This document shows positions 8,258 through 18,311 of a stretch of DNA of 64,000 nucleotides, in pieces. Source of the stretch: [Clostridium] clostridioforme AGR2157 (GTDB lineage: Bacteria > Bacillota > Clostridia > Lachnospirales > Lachnospiraceae). The stretch's first letter is position 1; the number at the start of each line of letters is the position of its first letter. Under the pieces are notes generated by a model. The model made no database searches. It was given only the letters and a program-made list of their open reading frames with translations, and had not been told where the DNA came from. Both the position numbers and the translations under genes were made by a program. The stretch is from positions 29,359 through 93,358 of the forward strand of contig NZ_AUJR01000016.1 in NCBI RefSeq assembly GCF_000424325.1. The letters are read 5' to 3'.

Positions 8258-11200
8258 TCATACGTTTATACTCATCTGAAGCGCAAGGGAATAGATAATG
8301 CGCTCTTTTACATGTTTCTCAGTCAGCTGTGTCAATGCGCGCTCATAATAGTCCAGCTGGACCCTGTAGCGCTCTGCCAGCATCTTTGCTCCCTGTTGCA
8401 AATTTCCTTCCGGTATATGGTCTGTCTTGTAATCAATGAGGACCAGTCCGTCCTCTTCCTCCAGATAGGCGTCGATGATTCCCTGTATGAGTACCAGCTC
8501 ATCGGAATCACCAAGTCCCATTTCCCTGGCAGGCATGCCTATGATGAACTGCTGTTCCTTATGGAGACGTCCCTCTGACTGTGCTTTCGCCATACGCTTT
8601 CCAAGGGGACTGGACAGGAAATTCCATATGACATTCGGATTAATGAAGTCATGGGCCTCCTGGTCCAGGAATCCGTCCTCCAGAAGCTTATCCACCACCG
8701 GCTTTACCTCCGCCAGGCCGTGTATCTCATGAAAATGGATATGCTCCAGAACCGCGTGGTATGCGGTTCCGCGCAGGGCTCCGCGGTTTGGAGCGGCTGA
8801 GGATGTTTTTTTCTGTTCTCCGGCTTCCTGAAGTGCCGGGACGACAAGGGCTATTCCCTCCATATTATCACTGTCCGTGCCAATGGCATCCTCTGTTCGT
8901 CCTATCTGGCTCTGTTTTTTGAGTTCGGATACAGACACCATGGCGTACAGTCCGGTATCTGATTCATAAGGGTACTCATATTCCAGGGCTTCCCTGAGAC
9001 GTGTTCCAAATGCCGCATCGTACACCCTCTCCTCATCCAGGTTCAGAAGGTCTTCCTTTTTCATCTTCCGTATGATTTGCCGGGTGATTTCCCCGCCAAT
9101 CAGGTCCTTTACCTGAATCTGGCGCATTTCCATATGGGTAGCCGGAATAGCGGGCTGCGCCATAAGGAGCCAGTCCAGGCAGGAATTTGCCGAAGCCAGT
9201 ATGGTATAGGGCAGCCGGCCCTGGGAAAGCGGGATATCCTTCCACTTTCCCAGCTTATTCTCCAGTGACTTATCCGCGGCTGTCATAATCAGCTTTTCCT
9301 TTGCCCTGGTCATGGCCACATAGAGGACCCTGAGCTCCTCTCCCATTGTTTCCAGCTCCATCCGGCGCTTCAATGCCTGCTTTTTAAGAGTTGGCGCCTT
9401 GACCCGCAGCTCCAGGTCCAGGAAATCCGCCGCTGCCCCTAAATCCGCATCCAGAAGAATCTGGCCGTATGCATCCTGCTTGTTAAACCGCTTGCCCAGA
9501 CCTGCCAGAAATACCACAGGGAATTCCAGGCCCTTGCTCTTATGAATACTCATGATACGCACCGTGTTGTCCTGCTCACCGGCCACGCCGGCCTCGCCGA
9601 AGTCCGTATCAATCTTTTTCAGTTTTTCAATGTACCTTACAAAATGAAACAGACCCTTGTAGCTGGTGGATTCATAGGCAGCTGCCTTTTCCACCAGCAT
9701 GTCCAGGTTGGCCCGTCTCGTCTCCCCGGCCGGCATAGCGGATACGTAATCGTAATATCCGCTCTCCTTGTATACCCGGTACAGCAGCTCATGGATGGGC
9801 AGATGCCTTGCCTCTCCCCGCAGCCGTTCCATAAGCAGCGACAGCTTAAGGGATTTAAGTGAAATGGAATAGGCTGCCTTTACCGGTATGCTGGATAAGC
9901 CCACTGTAATCCAGCCATTTTCCATATCAGAATTTTCTTCCGAACCTGGTCCATTTTTTGGCCCTGGTCCTTCCTCCAGCCAGAGCCTCCACGCCCCGTA
10001 TACGCCCCGGTCCTGGCCCTTTTTGGAATTCCGCTTGTAGGCAGCCATCATCCAGGCCATCTCCTCATCGTCCATTTCCACAATGGGTGAACGCATGACT
10101 GCGGCCAGCGGAATATCCTGCATGGGATTGTCAACGACAGACAGAAGACTAAGAATCGTCTCCACTTCAACCGTGTTGAAATATCCGGTCCTGGTCTGGG
10201 CAAAAGCCGGGATTCCTTCATTCATCAGCACATTTACAAACACCTCTGACCATCCGGTCATGCTTCTGAGCAGGATGACCATGTCGCCGTAACGGGCCTT
10301 GCGGTAAGCTCCCTTGGATTTGTCCCACACCAAAATCCCCTGGCCTTCGCTTACCAGCTGGCGTATTCTTCCGGCAATCAGCCGGGCTTCCAGCTCCTTT
10401 GCCGTATAGTCAAGGGAATCCTCGTCCAGCTGTCTCAATGTATCGGCACCCGTATCCACCAGGAGAAGTTCTGTAGGCGTTCCGGCTTTGAAGCAAATTT
10501 GGCCGGCTTCCTGCCTTTCAGACTCCCCCTCATCCAATTCCAGGCCCCAAACCGTTTTCCTGTTCACTTCCTCAAATTTCGCGCCGGGATAAAGGGCTGT
10601 CTCAGGCGTATACGTGATTCCTCCCAGATTCTTTGTCATGATTTGATAAAACACATCATTGACACTGGTCAGCACAGACTCCCTGCTCCGGAAGTTCTGC
10701 TGCAATTCAATCATCTGGTACGGTCCGCTTTCCCTGGAATATTTTTCGTATTTATCCATGAAAAGCTCCGGCCTGGCCAGACGGAACCTGTATATGCTCT
10801 GCTTCACATCCCCCACCATGAACACGTTGGGATGGCCGGACCGCTCCCTGGAAATGCTGGTAATCAATGCTTCCTGGACATAGTTGCTGTCCTGATATTC
10901 ATCCACCAATACCTCTTCGTACTGCCGGCTCAGCTCGTCTGCTACCTGAGACGGACGGGAAACCTTTTCTTCCCCATTCCCCGTTTCCTCCCGCTCATAC
11001 AGAACCTCCAGCGCCAGATGCTCCAAATCATTAAAATCCAGCACGTTCCGCTCCCTCTTGGCATCCCTGTATGCCTGGCCGAACATGCCTGTAAGCCTTA
11101 AGAGTTCCCGGATGACCATTCTGGTCCCTCTCATGCTTTCCACCACTTCCTCCGGACTCTGCTGGCCGTAGAACTCCCTGCATTTTGCCACGGCCTTCTT

Positions 11201-12124
11201 GACCCGGTCCCTGCATGCGCTTACAAATGCCTTCTTATCACCGTCAATATCCTTGCTCCGGATGGATGCCAGCCGGTCGAAGCTCATGTTCTGCAGGCTG
11301 TTATACAGGGCTTCAAAGCTTCCTGTGGCCGCGGCCCTTCCTATGGCCTCTATTTTACTCCTGTCGCTTATGAGCATTGGCTCGTATGCCAGGGGGCCAT
11401 TTTCCTCCAGGCACACCTTAAGGGCTTCCCCAAGCTGCCCGGAAAGCTCCTCCATCTGTCTGGCCACATCCTCCATCAGGAAAACCATCCAGGGGCTTCC
11501 CTCCATTTCCCGGATGCTTTCCTCCTCCAGCTCCTTCTGACAGGATGCAAGCCATTCCTTTGGCCATGGATGGCTCTGGGAGAACTGCCACGCCTGGAGA
11601 ATCACATCCTCAATTCCCCGGTCTGATTTTCCGCGCCCGAAATGCTCCACGAACCTGGCAAATTCCGCACCCGCCTCATCGTAACAGTTTTCCAGCATTT
11701 CCCTCATACAGTCCCCCCTCAAAAGGGACAGTTCTCCCTCATCCCCGATACGGAAGGCCGGATCTATGTCCAGGCTGTTATAATGGCTGCGGATAATATT
11801 CAGGCAGAAGCTGTCAATGGTGGTAATCTGGGCCTGGGGAATCAGGGCTGCCTGGAGCCACAGATGCTCGTCCTCAGGACGTTCCTTCAGCTTCTGCTCC
11901 ACCGCAGCGCCTATCCGCTCCCGCATCTCTGCCGCGGCCGCATTGGTAAACGTCATTACCAGCAGCTGGTCAATATCCAGAGGATGGTCTCCTTCGCTTA
12001 TCATCTGGATGATACGTTCCACCAGCACGGCCGTCTTACCGCTGCCCGCAGCCGCGGACACCAGAAGGTTCCTGTTCCTGCTGTCTATTACCTCTTGCTG
12101 TTTACTGGTCCAATTCACTGCCAT
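8258..12124 (-). CDS. addA: ATP-dependent helicase/nuclease subunit A
   Basis: 1288 residues from the ATG at 12124 (GAGGAAACAG before it), starting 23 nt inside the end of addB. A longer in-frame start at 12238 would overlap addB far more. It is a UvrD/Rep-type superfamily 1 helicase: Walker A SAAAGSGKTAVLVERI near residue 24, Walker B DEYQDSN, and helicase motif VRIMSIHKSKGLEFP. A C-terminal RecB-family nuclease domain has YHAVLEHIHF and LIDYKTDHI. With AddB it processes double-strand breaks for RecA-dependent repair and Chi recognition, the Firmicute counterpart of RecBCD. Length and motif order are normal. Confidence 0.95.
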   Translation of the reverse strand: MAVNWTSKQQEVIDSRNRNLLVSAAAGSGKTAVLVERIIQMISEGDHPLDIDQLLVMTFTNAAAAEMRERIGAAVEQKLKERPEDEHLWLQAALIPQAQITTIDSFCLNIIRSHYNSLDIDPAFRIGDEGELSLLRGDCMREMLENCYDEAGAEFARFVEHFGRGKSDRGIEDVILQAWQFSQSHPWPKEWLASCQKELEEESIREMEGSPWMVFLMEDVARQMEELSGQLGEALKVCLEENGPLAYEPMLISDRSKIEAIGRAAATGSFEALYNSLQNMSFDRLASIRSKDIDGDKKAFVSACRDRVKKAVAKCREFYGQQSPEEVVESMRGTRMVIRELLRLTGMFGQAYRDAKRERNVLDFNDLEHLALEVLYEREETGNGEEKVSRPSQVADELSRQYEEVLVDEYQDSNYVQEALITSISRERSGHPNVFMVGDVKQSIYRFRLARPELFMDKYEKYSRESGPYQMIELQQNFRSRESVLTSVNDVFYQIMTKNLGGITYTPETALYPGAKFEEVNRKTVWGLELDEGESERQEAGQICFKAGTPTELLLVDTGADTLRQLDEDSLDYTAKELEARLIAGRIRQLVSEGQGILVWDKSKGAYRKARYGDMVILLRSMTGWSEVFVNVLMNEGIPAFAQTRTGYFNTVEVETILSLLSVVDNPMQDIPLAAVMRSPIVEMDDEEMAWMMAAYKRNSKKGQDRGVYGAWRLWLEEGPGPKNGPGSEENSDMENGWITVGLSSIPVKAAYSISLKSLKLSLLMERLRGEARHLPIHELLYRVYKESGYYDYVSAMPAGETRRANLDMLVEKAAAYESTSYKGLFHFVRYIEKLKKIDTDFGEAGVAGEQDNTVRIMSIHKSKGLEFPVVFLAGLGKRFNKQDAYGQILLDADLGAAADFLDLELRVKAPTLKKQALKRRMELETMGEELRVLYVAMTRAKEKLIMTAADKSLENKLGKWKDIPLSQGRLPYTILASANSCLDWLLMAQPAIPATHMEMRQIQVKDLIGGEITRQIIRKMKKEDLLNLDEERVYDAAFGTRLREALEYEYPYESDTGLYAMVSVSELKKQSQIGRTEDAIGTDSDNMEGIALVVPALQEAGEQKKTSSAAPNRGALRGTAYHAVLEHIHFHEIHGLAEVKPVVDKLLEDGFLDQEAHDFINPNVIWNFLSSPLGKRMAKAQSEGRLHKEQQFIIGMPAREMGLGDSDELVLIQGIIDAYLEEEDGLVLIDYKTDHIPEGNLQQGAKMLAERYRVQLDYYERALTQLTEKHVKERIIYSLALQMSINV

Positions 12125-15100
12125 CTGTTTCCTCGTCTCCTTCAGCTTCCAATTCCGCCCAGATTTCCTCAGGCTTAAGTCCCTTGAGCCTGCGGTATCC
12201 ATAGCCTGCTGTCTTGGTGTCAAATCCGCACACAGCATGGTAGGGACAATAGTCGCAGGCTGTCCTGCTTCCCTGTTTGTAAGGCTTTAAGTCCACATTT
12301 CCCATCAGGATATCCTGCCCGGCCTCCCTGAGCTTCCGGTTCACGAACCGGCGCAGGTCCCGGAAGCGTCTGGTGCTGGCCACGGACGAGCGGCTTTCCT
12401 GGACATAACCGTCCTTTATTGCTACTGGTATCACATCGGATTCCTTATCTATCTCCCTGTCCAGATGATGGATAATATCCAGATCACTGTTTACCAGCCC
12501 GTTCATCCTGAGCTGCTTTAATATCTGTTTCTCGATATCCTTTTCATCCATTCCTTCCTGCTTATCCGCTATCGGGTCACCTATGTGGTAGTAGAAGATA
12601 CCGGCAGGCACCACCTCCTTGTCCGGGTGCTTCCTCTCCTCCATCTCCACCGCCGCATCCATATAAACCACCAGCTGAAGCTGCAGTCCATAAAACAGGG
12701 CAGCCAGGTCAAAGGATGTGGTTCCTGACTTATAGTCAATGATTTTTACATAAACATGGTCCTCATCCCTGCACAGGTCCATGCGGTCAATGCGTCCCCG
12801 AAGCTGCAGCTCCTCATCCTCTGACAGGCCGATGCGCATGGCCTTTAGGTTATCAATGGCTGAAAAGGACACCTCGAACCCCACCGGCTCAAAGTCGCCC
12901 TTTTTCACCTGCTCTGCCAGGGCCCATATGGTGCGGTCCGTAATCCGCTCCACCCTGCCTGCCAGGTATGCGTTGCGGGCTGAGCTGGACATAATTGTGT
13001 TGCCGTATTCCTCCGTCACCCGGGTCACACATTCCTTTACAAGGCTCTTTCTCCCCTCTTCGGTCAGCTCCCTCCAATCCTGCCCTCTGTCCTTCATACA
13101 GGCAAAGCACCTGTCGATGGACTGGTGGAACAGGTTGCCCATGTCCACAGCTTCCAGCTCATACTCCTGCCGCTCCATCAGTTCCAGTCCATACCGCAGG
13201 AAATGGGCGTAGGCGCAGGAGGCGAACTGTTCCAGCCGGGTCACGCTGCCCTGTAATTCCCTGCCGTAAAGGGCCCTGGCAGCCGCACGGCCGATTCCCC
13301 TTTCCTCATAGGAATAGAAAGCAGCGTCCACCAGCTGCCTAACCTTATCCCGGTGCCCCGCCGATGTGTAAAAATGCTGAAAGAGCTGCATAAAGGCTGC
13401 TTCCTCCCGCTCCCTGTCATCCTCACTCTGTTCCTGCATTCCACGGAGCCCCTGTATAAGAAGCTCCCTGGCATCCCTCTCGGTCTGCACCGGCCATTCC
13501 ACGGAATGCTCGTCCAGGGTTTCCATTCCCGGAAACAGCTTTCCCACTTCTCCCATAAGATTGGAGGGTCTCTGGCTCTTGCCGTCCGACGTAAGTCCGG
13601 CATAGGTGAGCACCAGCTGTCTGGAGGGCTTTGACATCATAAGATACAGGTAAAATTTCTGAATACAGCCATCCTCTTTCACCGTGGGAGCCAGCTCTAT
13701 ATCCATTTTTCTGAGAGCCGCCCTGTCACGGTCCGTTAAAAGGCTTCCTCCGCTCTTTCTCTGAGGCACCGTACCCTCGTTCACTCCCACAAAGAACAGT
13801 ACCTTCACTGCCTCCAGACGGCTTCGGGTGATATCCCCCACCATGACCTGGTCAACCGTGGCTGGAATCACTCCCACCTGGATTTCCTGGAAACCAGCGT
13901 CCAGAATCTGGATATAATTCTTCATGTCCGCCTTTTCCGCACCCAGCAGCCCTTCCAGCCTCTCAAACAGTTCCAGTACACGGTCATAGACCTGGCCGTA
14001 TTCCCTGGCCAGGTTCTCGTCCCCGGGCTCTCTTCGCTCCAGAAAGAAATCCCTGTATTTCTCCAGCTTTTCCCTCAGCTTCATATGCTCTAAAAATTGG
14101 CGCAGGGCTGCCGTGACAGAGGCAATGGTGGCTCCCTCTGCTTTAAAGGCCTCCCGCAGAGACCGCAGAGGCTCCAGTATCCACATGCGGTATTCGTTCA
14201 GCTCCTTCAGGTTCAGCTTTTCACCGCCTCTGTACTGCCGTTCCCAACAGGAATCCCAGCGCTTCCACCCGCGTATGCCCAGGGCCCGCACATAATTTTC
14301 CAGCCGGTCCGTCATCTGCTCCACATGCTCCCTGGAACCGTCAAACCCGGTTTCACTATCATGCTTTGGGGAAATCCTGTCTATAGCCCTGTCTGCATCT
14401 GCATCCGCCTCCAAATCCATGCCGGACTTCTCATACACCAGCCCTGTCTTCAGATACCGGAACACGCTCTCATAGGAGAAATCCTTCACCATCTCCAGCG
14501 CTGCCCGTATCAGCTCCACCATGGGATTTTCCAGAATACTCTTCTTATCATCCAGGAAATAGGGAATCCCGGCCTCATCGAACTGGTGGGCCAGCTCCCG
14601 TCCATAGGATTGAAGGTCCCCGGTAATGACGGCGGCATCCCGGTAACGCATCCCTTCCTCCTTTATCATCTGCTCAATCCTGCTGCACACATAGGCTGCC
14701 TCCCCTGCCGGGTTGCGTCCCTTGTACACCTGAATGCGCTCCGCATTTCCCTCCCAGGTCCTGCCAGAATACCGGTACAGGTTCTGTTCCAGGAAATCCA
14801 GCTCCGGGCTCTCATCATACCGCCAGGCCGGACGCCGGTTACAGATGATGTCCTCCTTCTTCGGTATCCCATGCTGCTTTGCCATGGCGGCCACGCGGCA
14901 TACCGTATGGCGGCTCATGTAAAACAGATGCTGGATGCTGCTCTCCTTGTAGGCTTCTTCCCTGGAATCAATGGTGACCGTGCACACCACATCCCTGGCG
15001 TGCATCAGGAACAGCTCCACCAGCCTGTACTGGACCGGCGTGAAGCCGGTGTAGCCGTCCAGAAGGATAATGCTGTCCTTAAGGGGCTCCCACTTTGGAA

Positions 15101-15659
15101 GCTCCCTGCACAGAATGTCCAGAATCTCCTCAGCCGTGATGTAGTGGCTCTCTATATACTCCCTGAAACCGCTGTAAATCACCTCCAGATCCTCCAGCTT
15201 CTGGACCAGAAGAGGAGCATCCGTCTCCTCCCGCACTTCCCTCAGCATGTCCGGCGTAATACCGTACTGGTACAGCTCCGAAATCTGGGACTTAAGCTGG
15301 CTGATGAAACCGGTCTGCTCCAGATGCCCCTTATAGAGGGACAGCTTTCCTCTCTTTAACCCGGCCACCTTGCGCAGCACCATGGATTTTCCCATGTCAT
15401 CCAGCACAACCGGGATTCTGACTCCCAGGTCCTCGAATACCCGGTAAGCCAGACGCTTAAAGCTGAGGATGTCTATGTTCATAATCCCGTGTCTGGGGTG
15501 GAGCCGAATGATTTCCTTCTGTGTCTGCATGGTAAACTGCTCCGGCACCACCACCAGGTACTTTTGTTCCGGATGCTTCATGGACTCCTTTATGACCCGG
15601 TCATAGAGCATCCTGGTCTTTCCTGAGCCTGCCCCTCCCAATATGAACTGTAACGCCAC
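12102..15659 (-). CDS. addB: ATP-dependent helicase/nuclease subunit B
   Basis: 1185 residues from a GTG at 15659 with AAGGAGAG 7-8 nt upstream, which gives the family-typical N-terminus (V/M)ALQFILGGAGSGKTRML with a Walker A motif. An ATG at 15704 would add 15 residues but has a weak site. The C-terminal nuclease has VKIIDYKSGTTSFD. A cysteine set binds the structural 4Fe-4S cluster of AddB: one Cys in FASCAYAHFLRYGL and three in CDYCPYHAVC. It recognises Chi and cuts the 5' strand together with AddA, whose gene overlaps its 3' end. Confidence 0.95.
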   Translation of the reverse strand: MALQFILGGAGSGKTRMLYDRVIKESMKHPEQKYLVVVPEQFTMQTQKEIIRLHPRHGIMNIDILSFKRLAYRVFEDLGVRIPVVLDDMGKSMVLRKVAGLKRGKLSLYKGHLEQTGFISQLKSQISELYQYGITPDMLREVREETDAPLLVQKLEDLEVIYSGFREYIESHYITAEEILDILCRELPKWEPLKDSIILLDGYTGFTPVQYRLVELFLMHARDVVCTVTIDSREEAYKESSIQHLFYMSRHTVCRVAAMAKQHGIPKKEDIICNRRPAWRYDESPELDFLEQNLYRYSGRTWEGNAERIQVYKGRNPAGEAAYVCSRIEQMIKEEGMRYRDAAVITGDLQSYGRELAHQFDEAGIPYFLDDKKSILENPMVELIRAALEMVKDFSYESVFRYLKTGLVYEKSGMDLEADADADRAIDRISPKHDSETGFDGSREHVEQMTDRLENYVRALGIRGWKRWDSCWERQYRGGEKLNLKELNEYRMWILEPLRSLREAFKAEGATIASVTAALRQFLEHMKLREKLEKYRDFFLERREPGDENLAREYGQVYDRVLELFERLEGLLGAEKADMKNYIQILDAGFQEIQVGVIPATVDQVMVGDITRSRLEAVKVLFFVGVNEGTVPQRKSGGSLLTDRDRAALRKMDIELAPTVKEDGCIQKFYLYLMMSKPSRQLVLTYAGLTSDGKSQRPSNLMGEVGKLFPGMETLDEHSVEWPVQTERDARELLIQGLRGMQEQSEDDREREEAAFMQLFQHFYTSAGHRDKVRQLVDAAFYSYEERGIGRAAARALYGRELQGSVTRLEQFASCAYAHFLRYGLELMERQEYELEAVDMGNLFHQSIDRCFACMKDRGQDWRELTEEGRKSLVKECVTRVTEEYGNTIMSSSARNAYLAGRVERITDRTIWALAEQVKKGDFEPVGFEVSFSAIDNLKAMRIGLSEDEELQLRGRIDRMDLCRDEDHVYVKIIDYKSGTTSFDLAALFYGLQLQLVVYMDAAVEMEERKHPDKEVVPAGIFYYHIGDPIADKQEGMDEKDIEKQILKQLRMNGLVNSDLDIIHHLDREIDKESDVIPVAIKDGYVQESRSSVASTRRFRDLRRFVNRKLREAGQDILMGNVDLKPYKQGSRTACDYCPYHAVCGFDTKTAGYGYRRLKGLKPEEIWAELEAEGDEETDGSELDQ

Positions 15660-15757
15660 GTTTTCTCTCTCCTTCCGGCAGGCGGGACAACGAAAACTTC
15701 TCATATTTACCCGCCCTGCAACATAAGCTTTAACAAACTATCTTAGAGGTCCTGACT

Positions 15758-16195
15758 ATGAGCTCTAAAACCAAAATTGTGGTACTAAGGATGAAGGAAA
15801 TCATCTACACCGCAATCTTCGTAGGCCTTGCCATCCTTTTAATTACCCTCTGTTTCATCATGTTCCGGCCTGGGAAGGACAACGTTTCCGTATCCGCTGA
15901 ACCTGCCGGCTACCTGCCGGGCGTATACAGCGCGGCACTGACCCTTGGCAGCGAAGATGTGAATGTAAAGGTAACTGTGGATGCCAACCGCATTACCTCC
16001 GTTGACCTGGTTCCATTAAGTGAGGCTGTCACCACCATGTACCCGCTTATGCAGCCCACCCTGGATGACCTGGCCAGCCAGATTATAAGCAATCAGTCCA
16101 CGGAGAACCTTACATATCCCAGCACCTCCCGCTATACCTCCACTGCCCTGCTTAATGCCATCAACACGGCGCTGGACAAAGCAAAAGTGGATTGA
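15758..16195 (+). CDS. Membrane-anchored FMN_bind-like protein
   Basis: 145 residues. A single hydrophobic helix (residues about 14-35, ending FIMFRP) anchors it, leaving a small extracytoplasmic domain. That domain begins PGVYSAALTLGSEDVNVKVTV and continues with ANRITSVDLV and STSRYTSTALLNAINTAL. This order (extended strands, then I-T-S-hydrophobic, then a Ser/Thr-rich turn before a helix) resembles the FMN_bind domain, in which a Thr can carry flavin. The canonical SGAT motif is degenerate (PSTSRYTS), so covalent flavin is doubtful. It is divergent from addBA and ends at a hairpin terminator. The role is unknown. Confidence 0.6.
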   Translation: MSSKTKIVVLRMKEIIYTAIFVGLAILLITLCFIMFRPGKDNVSVSAEPAGYLPGVYSAALTLGSEDVNVKVTVDANRITSVDLVPLSEAVTTMYPLMQPTLDDLASQIISNQSTENLTYPSTSRYTSTALLNAINTALDKAKVD

Positions 16196-16239
16196 TAAAA
16201 GCGGGTGTATGTATCCCAAAGCACTCCTGCACGTCTTGA

Positions 16240-16276
16240 AGCTCCTGCCCCATGTCATGAAGGCGGGGGCTTTTCC
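16240..16276 (+). terminator. Terminator after the FMN_bind-like gene
   Basis: AGCTCCTGCC pairs with GGCGGGGGCT (two G-U pairs) followed by TTTT. Confidence 0.6.
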
Positions 16277-16695
16277 GACGCACCAAATGTAAAAAACGGC
16301 AGATTGCTCTACCGTCTTATCCTACAAAAGAATATATTTTATCGTACCATGTTTCCCGACCCGTGTCAAGTTGGCAAACACACGTTTTGTCCCTACGGCA
16401 AACACACGTTTTGTCCCTTTCCCAGCCGTGCAGGGACGTTTAAGCCCCTGGACCCAGATAGATATAGGGGTACATGGTTCCGTCCTTTATACGCACGCCC
16501 ATAAGCCTGGGAGGTTCTTTGGCAAAAACAGCTTCCTCTTCCTGCCCTATGCCAGGCAGACAGGCTTCCATACATAACCGTCAGTTAAGAAAATCCTCCC
16601 GCTGTTTAACGGCGCCTCCATTGCGCAGCGCCTTTCTATGGTCTATACTAACTATATCCGGCCGGACAATTATGTTATACAGAGGAGATTATTAT
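16277..16695. other. Non-coding stretch with a tandem direct repeat
   Basis: No gene seen in about 420 nt. A 22-nt unit beginning GGCAAACACACGTTTTGTCC occurs twice with a 24-nt period (16373-16394 and 16397-16418). The rest is leader of the XRE gene, including AGAGGAG at 16681. Confidence 0.5.
16373..16418. repeat. Two-copy 22-nt direct repeat
   Basis: Identical 22-nt units at 16373-16394 and 16397-16418, containing the core ACACACGTTTTGTCCC. They sit about 280 nt before an XRE regulator and could be binding sites or a duplicated remnant. Confidence 0.6.
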
Positions 16696-17775
16696 ATGGA
16701 AATTAAACTAGGCCCGCGCATTGCATCACTGCGCAAATCCAAATCTATGACGCAGGAACAGTTAGCCCTTGCCCTGGGCGTGTCGCCTCCTGCTGTCAGC
16801 AAATGGGAGACAGGTGCCTCCTGTCCGGACATTGCTCTTTTATGCCCTCTGGCCCGCGCCCTGGGAACCAATGTGGATACCCTGCTGCAGTTCGAGGAAA
16901 CCCTTACAGAAGAACAGATTGATGCCCGGCTGAATGAAATCGTTGAGACAGCCCGGAATCATGGGTATGAAGCCGCGGACGGCATGGTACAATCGCTTCT
17001 GCATACCTATCCCTCAAGCATCCCCTTAAAATCCAGGGCAGTTACCTTGTTTGACCTGTTCGCGATGCTGTTTCCCGCCCAGCCCCAGCAGATTAAGGAT
17101 GGCTGGATTAAGCAGAAGAAACAGCTTCTGGAGGACGTGCGTGCAAGCGGTGCCGCGGCCTTCTGGCAGGCAGCGGTATCCCACCTGGCTTCCATCGCCA
17201 TAGTGGAAGGCGAGCTGGAGAAGGCAGAGAGCCTTTTAAAGGAACTGCCCCAGCACAGCACTGACTCCACCTCTATCTGGGCAATGCTGTACCTGAAAAA
17301 AGGAGAAGCTCCCCAGGCCTTGGAGGTCATACAGAAACGCCTGTATGTGCTGACACTCCAGGTACAGAGCTTCCTGACTCAGATGATGAACCCGGAAATG
17401 ACCCCTGACACCGCAAGGACACTGGAACTGTGCGTCATTTACCGCCAGCTGGAAGAACTGCTGGGCGTGGGAAATGGCATGAGCCCGGGCTTCTTTGCCC
17501 AGGCTTACCAGCGGGCCGGAAAAGACCAACAGGCATTGGACAGCATGATTCAGTTTGTGGACGCCATCACCGGCACGGTCCAGAAGCCTAATCCCATCCT
17601 GTTCTCTCCTGCGGTAAAGATAGATGGGGAACATCCTGCCGCCACAAAGGAAATGCGTGAACTGCTCCTTAAGGGCCTGCTGGAGGATGAGTATTATAAA
17701 CAGTTTCTGAATGATGAACGGTTCCAGGCTGCAGTGGATAAGCTCAGGGGTAGCATCCAAGAAGAGACGGCCTGA
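16696..17775 (+). CDS. XRE-family transcriptional regulator with long C-terminal domain
   Basis: 359 residues from the ATG at 16696, preceded by AGAGGAG. A longer in-frame start at 16474 adds low-complexity sequence upstream and is rejected. Residues about 5-60 form a Cro/C1-type HTH (IASLRKSKSMTQEQLALALG, SPPAVSKWETGASCPDI). The remaining 290 residues are predicted helical with paired-helix, TPR-like spacing (ASIAIVEGELEKAESLLKEL), consistent with a ligand- or peptide-sensing C-terminal half. No membrane segment is seen. The target is unknown; autoregulation is common in the family. Confidence 0.8.
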   Translation: MEIKLGPRIASLRKSKSMTQEQLALALGVSPPAVSKWETGASCPDIALLCPLARALGTNVDTLLQFEETLTEEQIDARLNEIVETARNHGYEAADGMVQSLLHTYPSSIPLKSRAVTLFDLFAMLFPAQPQQIKDGWIKQKKQLLEDVRASGAAAFWQAAVSHLASIAIVEGELEKAESLLKELPQHSTDSTSIWAMLYLKKGEAPQALEVIQKRLYVLTLQVQSFLTQMMNPEMTPDTARTLELCVIYRQLEELLGVGNGMSPGFFAQAYQRAGKDQQALDSMIQFVDAITGTVQKPNPILFSPAVKIDGEHPAATKEMRELLLKGLLEDEYYKQFLNDERFQAAVDKLRGSIQEETA

Positions 17776-17789
17776 GCATCCGATATAGC

Positions 17790-17836
17790 AAAAGGACAGC
17801 CGCACGGTAAAAATACCTGGCGGGCCGTCCTTTTTT
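17790..17836 (+). terminator. Terminator after the XRE gene
   Basis: AAGGACAGC pairs with GCCGTCCTT around an A-rich loop, followed by TTTTTT. Confidence 0.65.
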
Positions 17837-18084
17837 ACATCTTTTACCTATTTGCATTAAAATGAGAAACTTTCTTACTGTGTCAATTCCATCCTGGTGC
17901 CCCTCCTGCTGCGTCACAATCCCTCTGAGCAGGATTGTCTTCCAAAGACTCACCATGGATTTAATGAAACAAATCAGCAGCGGATTCCCGTTTGCCTCGG
18001 CTATGCAGATAAGGGAGCGGCGGTCCGCGTCATTCCCGACAACTCCCCATCCTCTCACCAAAGATGTCTTATCAGGAATTCCTA

Positions 18085-18297
18085 TTATCTTTCCTTTCGG
18101 AATTTCTTACTCTTAAACACATACACATGGGCAGCCATTGAGGCTCCGAACACAACCAGCAGAATGGATTCCACCACATCCGGAAACCGGTTAAATCCCA
18201 CTCCGAAGCTGCAGGCAGCGTCCACAAGGAATATCCATTTCTCCACCTGGAACACCTTTTTCAGGTCATAGTCCTCCTTTTTGGTGGAGCAATACAT
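18085..18297 (-). CDS. Small membrane protein of unknown function
   Basis: 70 residues starting 14 nt after the nrdD stop. Two hydrophobic stretches (about residues 21-36 and 43-61) suggest a two-pass hairpin. The ends are charged: KKEDYDLKK at the start and KSKKFRKER at the C-terminus. The ribosome binding site is weak (GGAAGATGG). Its position as a tail gene of the nrdD transcript is the main argument that it is real. No family recognised. Confidence 0.45.
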   Translation of the reverse strand: MYCSTKKEDYDLKKVFQVEKWIFLVDAACSFGVGFNRFPDVVESILLVVFGASMAAHVYVFKSKKFRKER

Positions 18298-18311
18298 CCA
18301 TCTTCCAGCCC

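Noticed and set aside
12125..12238. Longer AddA start at 12238
   Set aside because: It would extend deep into addB and lacks a ribosome binding site. The ATG at 12124 gives the family-typical N-terminus.
14097..15359. 420-codon open frame on the plus strand
   Set aside because: It lies entirely opposite addB, has low-information His/Leu/Pro-rich sequence, and no ribosome binding site or family motif. High GC and codon bias of addB explain it.
17837..18084. A gene between the XRE terminator and the small membrane protein
   Set aside because: Several short frames exist on both strands, but none has a ribosome binding site or recognisable motif.
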